DNA of 12,599 bases from Candidatus Peregrinibacteria bacterium. GTDB taxonomy: Bacteria; Patescibacteriota; Gracilibacteria; UBA1369. This document shows, piece by piece, positions 6,787 to 12,433 of this stretch (position 1 is its first letter; each line of letters begins with the position of its first letter). The notes beneath the pieces are model-generated. The model was not told where the DNA came from, did no database searches, and saw only the letters and a list, made by a program, of their open reading frames with translations. The stretch is from NCBI GenBank assembly GCA_014728765.1, contig WJLA01000078.1:1-12599 (forward strand), written 5' to 3'. The translations under genes were made by a program, and so were the position numbers.

Positions 6787-8364
6787 ATGACCAAGCTAAG
6801 AAAAAAACTAATAATTTTATTGATTTTGCTCACTTCAATCTTGATGAGAGGTAGCTTAATCTTGGCTCAGGAAACTACTGAAACAGACGTAGAATCAAAT
6901 CAGAGTGAAGAGATTGCGGATATTGATCAAGAAATAGGTGAAAGAGAAAAAAGAACAGCCAGTTTTCTGGCAAGAATCAAAAATGAACTTAGATCAAGCG
7001 AAAATCAGCTGATGAAAATCAATGAAAATTTGATAGATACTCGAGCAAAACTTAATCATACCCATGATAAAATTGTCACTCTGGAAGAACAAATCAAGAA
7101 CATGAATGAGCAAATCGAGAATACGACATCAATGATTATCAATGTTCAAGAACAAATTAAAGTGAAAAAAGCTGAAATTGACCAAGTCGCATATGAAATT
7201 GAAAGAAAATCAATTGAAATCAGCCATCAAAAGAATGTTTTGTCAGAATATCTTGAAGTCATCTACAAAAAGCAAAATGACTTCAACACTTTAAAACAAG
7301 ATGGAATTGAATTAAACACTTTCAAGCTATTACTCGGTGAAGAATCAGCCGGTGATACTTTGAAATCTCTTCGATATTCAGAAATCTTTGAAGACCAAGG
7401 AAGAAAAATGATTGAAGAATTGGATTATCTAATGGAAGAACAAAAAACAAATCAGAAAATTTTACAAATCAAACAAATAACTCTTCAAAAATTGGAAGTA
7501 ACCCTCAAAAATGAAAAAGAAGAGTTGGAATTGCAAAAACAGGCCAAGGCAGATCTCTTGGAGCAGACAAAAGGACAAGAAAAGTTATATAAAGAATTGA
7601 TTGCCGCAACTGAAAGACAGCAACAAGATGTGGTCTTGGAAATTGAAACACTTCGAAAAAACCTTAAGTTTATCAATCAGAGAATGTCAGAATTGGGTTC
7701 TGATTTTGATCCTGCTAATTATGAAAGTTTAATCGATGTTGCGGGAGATTTTTCAATTTATAAATATCTAAACACTCCAGGAGGACAAGAATTCAATCCG
7801 ATTTGGCCCGTAGCTCCTTCAAGAGGAGTTTCCGCATATTTCCGAGAAAAATCTTATCATCAGTATTTTGGATTTCCACATAATGCAATTGATATAAGAG
7901 CCTATCAAGGAACATCTATCAGAGCCGCATCCGATGGAATTGTTTATAAAGCCAAGGATAACGGTTATGGATATAGTTATTTGATCATTGCGCATAAAAA
8001 CGGATATATGACAGTTTATGGTCATATTTTCGACTTTTTGGTAAGCGAAGGCGATCAAGTTAAGTCTGGAGATATTGTAGCCTTAAGCGGAGGAATGCCC
8101 GGGACAAGAGGCGCAGGAGTTTACACAACAGGGCCGCACTTGCACTTTGAGATTATTAAAGACGGTGTGCATGTTGATCCGATGTATTTCATGAATTTGG
8201 CTTATTTGGACTTAAGCTCACTGCCTGAAAAGTATTTATCCAAAGCTTTGGGTGACAGGGAAAAAGTAAAAGTTAAAAAAGATAAGGTAAGAGTTAAGCC
8301 GATCAATAAAAGCATTGAAGAGTTGGCAGAATTAAACAGTGATCGAGTCTCGGTTTCAAATTAG
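6787..8364 (+). CDS. secreted coiled-coil M23 murein hydrolase (EnvC-like)
   Basis: From the ATG at 6787 the product is 525 residues. A signal peptide (1-27, ending LILA-Q) leads into a long coiled coil (about 40-305) and a C-terminal M23/LytM domain (about 340-470). All the metal and catalytic residues are present: HNAID (H365, D369), YGH (H413) and HLH (H451, H453), so it should cut peptidoglycan cross-links itself, unlike E. coli EnvC, which has lost them and only activates amidases. A Lys-rich tail (about 490-510) ends the protein. The layout is that of division-associated EnvC/PcsB-type hydrolases. The reading frame could extend to TTG 6727, but that start would lie upstream of the promoter and would bury the signal peptide. 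The last 9 bp overlap the 3' end of the convergent membrane-protein gene. Confidence 0.92.
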   Translation: MTKLRKKLIILLILLTSILMRGSLILAQETTETDVESNQSEEIADIDQEIGEREKRTASFLARIKNELRSSENQLMKINENLIDTRAKLNHTHDKIVTLEEQIKNMNEQIENTTSMIINVQEQIKVKKAEIDQVAYEIERKSIEISHQKNVLSEYLEVIYKKQNDFNTLKQDGIELNTFKLLLGEESAGDTLKSLRYSEIFEDQGRKMIEELDYLMEEQKTNQKILQIKQITLQKLEVTLKNEKEELELQKQAKADLLEQTKGQEKLYKELIAATERQQQDVVLEIETLRKNLKFINQRMSELGSDFDPANYESLIDVAGDFSIYKYLNTPGGQEFNPIWPVAPSRGVSAYFREKSYHQYFGFPHNAIDIRAYQGTSIRAASDGIVYKAKDNGYGYSYLIIAHKNGYMTVYGHIFDFLVSEGDQVKSGDIVALSGGMPGTRGAGVYTTGPHLHFEIIKDGVHVDPMYFMNLAYLDLSSLPEKYLSKALGDREKVKVKKDKVRVKPINKSIEELAELNSDRVSVSN

Positions 8365-9003
8365 ATTTTTATGATGTTTTTTCTTCATAATTACCAGCGC
8401 TGTAATTATTGAAAGTATTTGTAATGATATCATCATTTGGGCTGTCAAATCTCTTATCCAAATTGGATAACCGGGCAAAGTGAAATCAACGAAGGTTGGA
8501 TAAAAATAATGCATAGAATCTACTAAAATGAAATATCCTAAAAATATTAGGTATTGATAAATTTTCAATGGCTTCAAATAGTCAAAAATAATAAAAGCCT
8601 GCAAACCGTAAAATGCCACCCAAAACATACTACCCAAGCTATGAAAATTGACACCTTTCCAAGACATCAATAAAGGAAAGTAAATTTGTGCCATAATTCC
8701 ATATGATGTAATGCCCACAAATATCCAGAATGTAAGCCAACCCGGCGGAGTTTTGCCATTGTATTTAATAAAATACCAAATAGTCAATAATGGCGGATAA
8801 AGTGAGCAAATTGCGGTTAGTGGGACCAGCTCGATTGGTATTTGACTAAACCAATTCCAATCTGCGAAAAGACTCGCTATACTCCATACAAAATTAAACA
8901 AAATCAAAATCTGCAAGGAATATTTGTTTTTGGTTAATCCTTTGACCCATTGTATTTGTTGATCGGACCAATTTTGTTTGCTTTTAGTTTTATTTGTCTT
9001 CAA
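8356..9003 (-). CDS. six-helix integral membrane protein, unknown
   Basis: Not recognised; 215 residues. After a basic, Gln-rich N-terminus (1-25) there are about six hydrophobic segments (about 29-47, 57-79, 89-112, 122-140, 148-166, 185-206) and a basic His/Lys tail (KKKHHKN) that should stay in the cytoplasm. Aromatic residues are abundant (Trp, Tyr, Phe). No catalytic motif is evident. It is tail-to-tail with the M23 gene (9-bp overlap) and divergent from nth with only 23 bp between start codons, so the two promoters must overlap each other or the genes. Confidence 0.8.
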   Translation of the reverse strand: MKTNKTKSKQNWSDQQIQWVKGLTKNKYSLQILILFNFVWSIASLFADWNWFSQIPIELVPLTAICSLYPPLLTIWYFIKYNGKTPPGWLTFWIFVGITSYGIMAQIYFPLLMSWKGVNFHSLGSMFWVAFYGLQAFIIFDYLKPLKIYQYLIFLGYFILVDSMHYFYPTFVDFTLPGYPIWIRDLTAQMMISLQILSIITALVIMKKKHHKNLI

Positions 9004-9026
9004 GATATGTAAAAAAATAATAAACT

Positions 9027-9701
9027 ATGGAAAAGTTATCCAAAAAAGCTCTGAAGAAAGCACAATCTGATCATGATTTTATCTATAAAAAGCTAAAAAC
9101 ACAATATCCAAATTCCATAACTGCTCTAAATTGGGAGAATCCATTGCAATTATTGATTGCCACAATTCTTTCCGCTCAATGCACTGACGCTAGAGTTAAT
9201 ATGGTTACACCTGAATTATTTAACAAATATCCTACTGCTAATGATTTGGCGGAGGCCAATCCTGAAAAAGTGCAAAAGATCATCAGAAGCACCGGATTTT
9301 ATAAAAGTAAAACAAGAAGTATAATTGGAGCTTGCAAAAAAATTATTGAAGAATTTAATGGCAAAATGCCTGACAATATTAATTGTTTGATTAAACTACC
9401 CGGTGTAGCGAGAAAAACCGCAAATGTGGTGCTTTGGAATGTTTATGGTAAAAATGAAGGTATTGTAGTCGACACTCATGTAAAAAGAGTTGCTTATAGA
9501 TTGGGATGGACAACTCAAAGGCAGCCTGAAAAAGTGGAAAAAGATTTGATGAAAATATTTAAAAAATCACAATGGGGTCCCCTATCACATCTTTTAATTG
9601 ATTTGGGGAGAGAATATTGCAAAGCTCCCATGCCAAAATGCGAAGGATGCTTTTTGAAAGCCGAATGTCCTTGGTATGCCGAAATTATTTCAAAAAAATA
9701 A
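9027..9701 (+). CDS. nth: endonuclease III
   Basis: The 224-residue protein is a complete bifunctional DNA glycosylase/AP lyase for oxidised pyrimidines in base excision repair. The helix-hairpin-helix LPGVARKTANVV contains the catalytic Lys (K130), and VVDTHVKR contains the catalytic Asp (D149). The C-terminal iron-sulfur loop has the canonical spacing C198-x6-C205-x2-C208-x5-C214. LLIATILSAQCTDARVN (about 42-58) is the usual N-terminal signature. Length is about that of E. coli Nth with a slightly longer basic N-terminus. The last codons (GAA ATT ATT T) form the left copy of an 11-bp direct repeat that reappears 727 bp downstream at the far edge of a GC-rich insert, so the gene end may have been an insertion point. 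Confidence 0.97.
   Translation: MEKLSKKALKKAQSDHDFIYKKLKTQYPNSITALNWENPLQLLIATILSAQCTDARVNMVTPELFNKYPTANDLAEANPEKVQKIIRSTGFYKSKTRSIIGACKKIIEEFNGKMPDNINCLIKLPGVARKTANVVLWNVYGKNEGIVVDTHVKRVAYRLGWTTQRQPEKVEKDLMKIFKKSQWGPLSHLLIDLGREYCKAPMPKCEGCFLKAECPWYAEIISKK
9680..9690. repeat. left 11-bp direct repeat CGAAATTATTT bracketing the GC-rich island
   Basis: This sequence lies within the final codons of nth and is repeated exactly, in the same orientation, at 10407-10417, where the base composition returns to AT-rich. It may be a target-site duplication or an attachment-site copy. Confidence 0.55.
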
Positions 9702-9705
9702 GTCC

Positions 9706-9742
9706 TTTCTGGTCCCCGTGACATAGTCATGGGGACCGGAAG
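9706..9742. repeat. long hairpin at left end of the GC-rich island
   Basis: GGTCCCCGTGAC (9711-9722) pairs with GTCATGGGGACC (9726-9737) around an ATA loop. On the plus-strand RNA the one mismatch is a G-U pair and the stem extends by five more pairs (TTTCT/GGAAG), giving 17 pairs. It begins 5 bp after the nth stop. On the minus strand it lies 20 bp beyond the stop of the island gene and is followed, after about 12 nt, by T7, so it could terminate that gene. No T-run follows on the plus strand. It may also be an end structure of the inserted element. Confidence 0.7.
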
Positions 9743-9761
9743 AGGCAATCAGTTCAGGTAT

Positions 9762-10358
9762 TCACCGCCGGTGGCTGACCGGGATGCGGGAACGAGTGTC
9801 TTTCTTCTGCTTGGAAAACCTTCTTTTTTTGACCCTTTGCGGGCCGGACTGCGGTGGCGAAGACTGCTTGGTTGCTCTGTCGAGTGCGGACTCGAAATCT
9901 TCGAGATGTACGAGCCTGTTTTCTTCAGAGTTGATTCGCTGGAGCAACGCTTTGATTGCCTTGTCCTCTTCGTTCAGCGTTTCACTGGGCTCTTCAGACA
10001 TGAATTGCTTCATGCCGTTGAGCGTTGCCTGAAAGCGCTTCTCTCTGGACTCAAGCTCACTTTGCATTGCAGCGATTCTGGACTTGGAGATGGCAATCTC
10101 CTCAAGTCGACCGGGATAAAACCGCTCGACCTGCTCCAGTATCATGGCCTTGTCTTCGCTGATTCCCAGTTGGGGGTACTTGTCACCCTCGTCACCTGCT
10201 TCTTGTCGATGAGAGCGAAGCGACTTAGGCTTGTCTTGCCTTCCCCCTTGGACTGCGCGCAGTCTGGGTTCTCTGGTTACTCCTTTCTTTCTGGGTTCGA
10301 AGGTTTCCTTGGCGACACTTGCTGGTTCCTTCATACCTTCCCTGTTTGCAATGTTCAT
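9762..10358 (-). CDS. hypothetical coiled-coil protein of foreign composition
   Basis: Not recognised; 198 residues. The N-terminal 55 residues are basic and probably disordered. Residues 65-160 are helical with coiled-coil character (RLEEIAISKSRIAAMQSELESREKR region), and the C-terminal 35 are again Lys/Arg-rich (RVKKRRFSKQKK). There is no signal peptide or membrane segment; basic ends suggest nucleic-acid binding, but that is inference. Codon choice differs from every neighbour: AAG over AAA, CTG/CTC over TTA, CAG and CCC common, with G+C near 55% against about one third around it. A plus-strand frame also spans the region, but the minus strand has the coherent charge pattern and its own promoter. 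The listed start (10358) has no ribosome site. The ATG at 10334 has AGGG five bases upstream and would give 190 residues. Confidence 0.65.
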   Translation of the reverse strand: MNIANREGMKEPASVAKETFEPRKKGVTREPRLRAVQGGRQDKPKSLRSHRQEAGDEGDKYPQLGISEDKAMILEQVERFYPGRLEEIAISKSRIAAMQSELESREKRFQATLNGMKQFMSEEPSETLNEEDKAIKALLQRINSEENRLVHLEDFESALDRATKQSSPPQSGPQRVKKRRFSKQKKDTRSRIPVSHRR

Positions 10359-10406
10359 GTTCGATCAGCCAGCTATGCTTTTTTACACGTTGGCTAGCAC
10401 CGGACA

Positions 10407-10417
10407 CGAAATTATTT
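10407..10417. repeat. right 11-bp direct repeat CGAAATTATTT
   Basis: Exact copy of 9680-9690, located where the GC-rich segment ends. It overlaps the -10 box of the island gene's promoter (10414-10419). Confidence 0.55.
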
Positions 10418-10441
10418 TAAGTGTTTTCTACTTTTTGTCAA
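10414..10441 (-). promoter_or_regulatory. strong promoter of the island gene
   Basis: On the minus strand a consensus TTGACA (10436-10441), a 16-bp spacer and TAAAAT (10414-10419, 5 of 6). Transcription would start near 10407, giving a leader of about 50 nt that contains AGCCA...TGGCT. The -35 lies outside the right direct repeat, in AT-rich flanking DNA. Confidence 0.7.
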
Positions 10442-10444
10442 TGT

Positions 10445-10472
10445 TTGAATTTAGTTTTTAATCGGGTATAAT
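10445..10472 (+). promoter_or_regulatory. promoter of the HdeD-like gene
   Basis: TTGAAT (10445-10450), 16 bp, then a perfect TATAAT (10467-10472), with the start codon 22 bp further on. It is back to back with the minus-strand promoter; the two -35 boxes are three bases apart. Confidence 0.65.
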
Positions 10473-10494
10473 CCAAAAAATTAACATAACAAAA

Positions 10495-10989
10495 ATGAAA
10501 AAGATATTTATTGCTATTATATCAATTTTAATTGTCGCTTTTGGCTTGTTTTTATATTTTAACCAAAATTTCGGTAATTTTGAGGTTGTTCAATTAATGC
10601 AATTCTTTGCAATATTTTTAGCTGCAATTTCAACTCTGAGTTTAATTCACTCTTTGTCACAGACCAAAAAAGCTCCTTTTGCCCAAATATCAATCATGAA
10701 TTTGGTTTGGGTGTTTTTGCTGTTTTTCTGGCCCGGCGTAAGCATCAATACTTTGCTAATGGTGTTTTCTGGCTTGTTGATTGCAGCTGGTTTAATGCTG
10801 ATTGTGGATTATATTTTTGCCGGCAAAAAAAAGGAATATGGGCAAACGCTGGTTCAATCAATAGTTTCGATTGCCGGAGGAGTGCTTTTGATGATTATGC
10901 CTGAAATTTGGTTGATGGTTTTAAGCGGGTTTGCAGTACTTACGGGACTCATCAGCTTTATGGGAATTTTTATTTCTGGTAAAAAATAA
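10495..10989 (+). CDS. small membrane protein, HdeD/DUF308-like
   Basis: The 164-residue protein is almost entirely membrane-spanning: about six hydrophobic segments (about 5-22, 34-53, 66-82, 84-107, 117-135, 138-160). FFWPGVSINTLLMVFSGLL, followed by an AAG helix, and the later GGVLLMIMPEIWLMVLSGF resemble the duplicated pattern of HdeD/DUF308 proteins, where a helix pair ending in a W/F-x-P turn is repeated. HdeD is a membrane protein linked to acid stress in E. coli; the role of the family elsewhere is not known. Assignment is by pattern only. The start ATG follows its own promoter directly, without SD. Its last 20 bp overlap the 3' end of the convergent chorismate mutase gene. Confidence 0.6.
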   Translation: MKKIFIAIISILIVAFGLFLYFNQNFGNFEVVQLMQFFAIFLAAISTLSLIHSLSQTKKAPFAQISIMNLVWVFLLFFWPGVSINTLLMVFSGLLIAAGLMLIVDYIFAGKKKEYGQTLVQSIVSIAGGVLLMIMPEIWLMVLSGFAVLTGLISFMGIFISGKK

Positions 10990-11374
10990 TCTTTTGCTGA
11001 TCAATTACTGATTGATCGAGAATAAGTCGCCAGATATGCTTGATCAAGTCAGGATTTAATTCTTTGTTTTGTGCTTTTTGCGATAGGTTTCTAAGCATGT
11101 TTTGTTCCCTAGCCGGGTCCTGGACTTTGGTGATGTTATTGGCTTTTTTGTATTCACCCACTTTTTTGGTGATTTCAAATCTTTTAGTGAGCAAATCAAG
11201 GATTTCTGAGTCGATTTGGTCTAATTGCTGGCGATAGTTTTCTAGTGGTGTGGGCATGGGGAGGGGGGATTTATTAGGAATTTTACTCTTTCGGTTAATT
11301 TTCTTGTTTTTGTTGTTCTTTAGATATTCTATCTCAATAAATCTAACACTTTTCTTAAGATTACTTTTAGCCAT
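10970..11374 (-). CDS. chorismate mutase, AroQ type
   Basis: Residues 44-128 are an AroQ-class chorismate mutase, which converts chorismate to prephenate on the way to Phe/Tyr. All active-site residues of the E. coli enzyme can be placed: R48, R65, K76, D86, R89, E90 and Q126 correspond to R11, R28, K39, D48, R51, E52 and Q88, with one extra residue in the loop before D86. The first 39 residues are basic, Lys/Asn-rich and not part of the fold. An internal ATG at 11257 (M40) would give a 95-residue enzyme of normal size, but it has no SD. The ATG at 11374 overlaps the preceding small gene (ATGGCTAA), which favours coupled translation from there. No other aromatic amino-acid gene is in the window, and no signal peptide suggests an exported form. 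Confidence 0.88.
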   Translation of the reverse strand: MAKSNLKKSVRFIEIEYLKNNKNKKINRKSKIPNKSPLPMPTPLENYRQQLDQIDSEILDLLTKRFEITKKVGEYKKANNITKVQDPAREQNMLRNLSQKAQNKELNPDLIKHIWRLILDQSVIDQQKIIFYQK

Positions 11375-11537
11375 TTTTTAGCAATTGACTAAGAGAGTCG
11401 TAACCTTTTTCATTAAGATAGTTTCCAAGCTCTTTATCACTCCTTACACCAAAATCTTTTCCGTACATTTTCTCTATGGTACCCATTTGCGTATCACTTC
11501 TCTTTTGCCTCAATTTACCATCTTTATTTTGAAGCAT
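11367..11537 (-). CDS. 56-residue small protein overlapping the chorismate mutase start
   Basis: The frame begins at ATG 11535-11537, after an in-frame TAA four codons upstream, and ends in TAA at 11367-11369. Its product begins MLQNKDGKLRQKRSDTQ and continues with MGTIEKMYGKDFGVRSDKEL and NYLNEKGYDSLSQLLKNG. The basic N-terminus is followed by two predicted helices (about 20-27 and 34-41), a GVRSD turn between them, and a last helix (about 48-54). The composition is protein-like, soluble and helix-turn-helix-sized, so a DNA-binding or regulatory role is possible but unproven. It overlaps the chorismate mutase start by 8 bp and has a convincing promoter 26 bp upstream with a palindrome in it. 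I do not recognise a named family. Confidence 0.7.
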   Translation of the reverse strand: MLQNKDGKLRQKRSDTQMGTIEKMYGKDFGVRSDKELGNYLNEKGYDSLSQLLKNG

Positions 11538-11562
11538 TATATTTGGTTACATGTCTCTTTCA

Positions 11563-11591
11563 ATTATATAAGGTGAATTTTAAATTCACAA
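11563..11591 (-). promoter_or_regulatory. promoter of the small protein-chorismate mutase operon
   Basis: On the minus strand TTGTGA (11586-11591), a 17-bp spacer and a perfect TATAAT (11563-11568). Transcription would start near 11556, giving a leader of about 19 nt that includes ATGTAACCAAAT just before the start codon. Confidence 0.7.
11573..11589. promoter_or_regulatory. perfect palindrome in promoter spacer, candidate operator
   Basis: GTGAATTT-T-AAATTCAC: 8-bp arms around one central base, overlapping the -35 box and filling most of the spacer of the promoter at 11563-11591. A dimeric repressor bound here would block RNA polymerase. The small protein encoded just downstream is one possible binder (autoregulation). 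Confidence 0.55.
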
Positions 11592-11615
11592 ATATATTAG
11601 GATGATTAAATTAAA

Positions 11616-11631
11616 AATTATTAAAATAATT
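11616..11631. terminator. AT-only hairpin after the DUF3761 gene
   Basis: AATTATT (11616-11622) and AATAATT (11625-11631) form a perfect 7-bp stem with a 2-base loop, 43 bp beyond the DUF3761 stop, with T-rich sequence on both sides. It has no G-C pairs, so termination would be weak. The rest of 11592-11673 is very AT-rich with no reading frame or other element that I can see. Confidence 0.35.
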
Positions 11632-11673
11632 CATCTTTTTGCTTTTCTTTAATTATATTCAATATCAAATATT

Positions 11674-12402
11674 CTAATACCAAACCGCCACTCCTCCATG
11701 TCCGGAGCATGTTCCCCTTCTGCTTTGGCTGAAGCTGTATGTTCCGTCCTTGCATTTGGCAGAAGCCCCACTTGGCTTTGATGTGTAGTATGTTGGGGAT
11801 TGAACTGTGTTGCCGCTTGAATTTGTGTAGTAGTTTACAGGCTCCGTAGGAGTTGGAGCTGTGTAAGTTGTTGTAGTTGGGACGGTGGCAGGCTTAACAG
11901 TAGTGATGGTTACAGGCACTTCTTTGACTGGAGGGTTGTATTTGATTATTAGAGAGTCTGTCTTGGTTTGATTGCCGTCACATGTGGCGATAACGAGGTA
12001 TTTGTTTTTGCCTTTATTAAGGTTATCAAGTTCTTCTTTGATGTTATAGACAAAGAATTTGTCTCCGCGGGTGTATTTTTGGAGTTGGTATTGGTCTTTG
12101 AGGTTTCCGTTAGAGTAGTAGGAGACTTCTATTTTGTTGCAGTTGTCTGAAATTGAGCCCTCGAGTTGGAGGTCTGGGTTGTTTTCAGTAATGACTGATC
12201 CGTCAGAAGGGTTTGTGATTGTGACGTATGACTCTTTTATGCATTCTTCTGATTCTGCGTGCTTGAAGTAGCCTTCTGTGCAGATGATAGGAGTTGGCTC
12301 TGGAGGTAATGTTTCTTCTGCAGAACTGTGGAAAGAAGTTGGTTGTGCTTGAGCAGTTATGCTGGCTAGAATTATTTGGACTATGAAAGCTAGTTTTAAC
12401 AT
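11674..12402 (-). CDS. secreted protein with Ig-like region and C-terminal DUF3761
   Basis: The 242-residue product has a signal peptide (1-19, ending AQA-Q) and a Pro-rich stretch (30-40). A Cys-containing segment (C41, C54) precedes a beta-rich Ig-like region (about 58-156, starting YVTITNPSDGSVI, with C88 and C141 a possible disulfide). A Thr/Pro linker (160-213) follows, and then a C-terminal DUF3761 motif, CKDGTYSFSQ...GTCSGHGGV (217-239, with C217, C232 and H235). DUF3761 has no known function; it is found at the ends of secreted proteins. The domain order suggests a cell-surface or secreted binding protein. The start is set by the signal peptide and by an extended -10 box 23 bp upstream. 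Codon use matches the AT-rich neighbours, though it is richer in G at position 3. Confidence 0.85.
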   Translation of the reverse strand: MLKLAFIVQIILASITAQAQPTSFHSSAEETLPPEPTPIICTEGYFKHAESEECIKESYVTITNPSDGSVITENNPDLQLEGSISDNCNKIEVSYYSNGNLKDQYQLQKYTRGDKFFVYNIKEELDNLNKGKNKYLVIATCDGNQTKTDSLIIKYNPPVKEVPVTITTVKPATVPTTTTYTAPTPTEPVNYYTNSSGNTVQSPTYYTSKPSGASAKCKDGTYSFSQSRRGTCSGHGGVAVWY

Positions 12403-12424
12403 TCTGATTTGGTTACATCAGAAT
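12401..12424. promoter_or_regulatory. perfect inverted repeat at the DUF3761 start codon
   Basis: ATTCTGAT (12401-12408) and ATCAGAAT (12417-12424) are 8-bp arms with an 8-base spacer. The repeat runs from the edge of the -10 box through the predicted transcription start to the first two bases of the ATG, so it could be an operator or, if transcription starts early enough, a hairpin covering the start codon. Confidence 0.55.
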
Positions 12425-12433
12425 ATTATACCA
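12425..12433 (-). promoter_or_regulatory. extended -10 promoter of the DUF3761 gene
   Basis: On the minus strand TGG-TATAAT, an extended -10 with a perfect hexamer. The -35 position (12448-12453) reads AAGCAA, a poor match, so the promoter may depend on the TG element or on an activator. Confidence 0.6.

Noticed and set aside
9006..9011. ATGTAA upstream of nth as a third start-stop leader
   Set aside because: Only the six bases match; the CCAAAT part and the spacing to the start codon differ from the other two leaders.
9729..10461. Long plus-strand frames across the GC-rich island
   Set aside because: They mirror the minus-strand gene. They are rich in Cys/Leu/Ser/Phe without domain pattern and lack a promoter, whereas the minus-strand frame has a promoter and coherent charge distribution.
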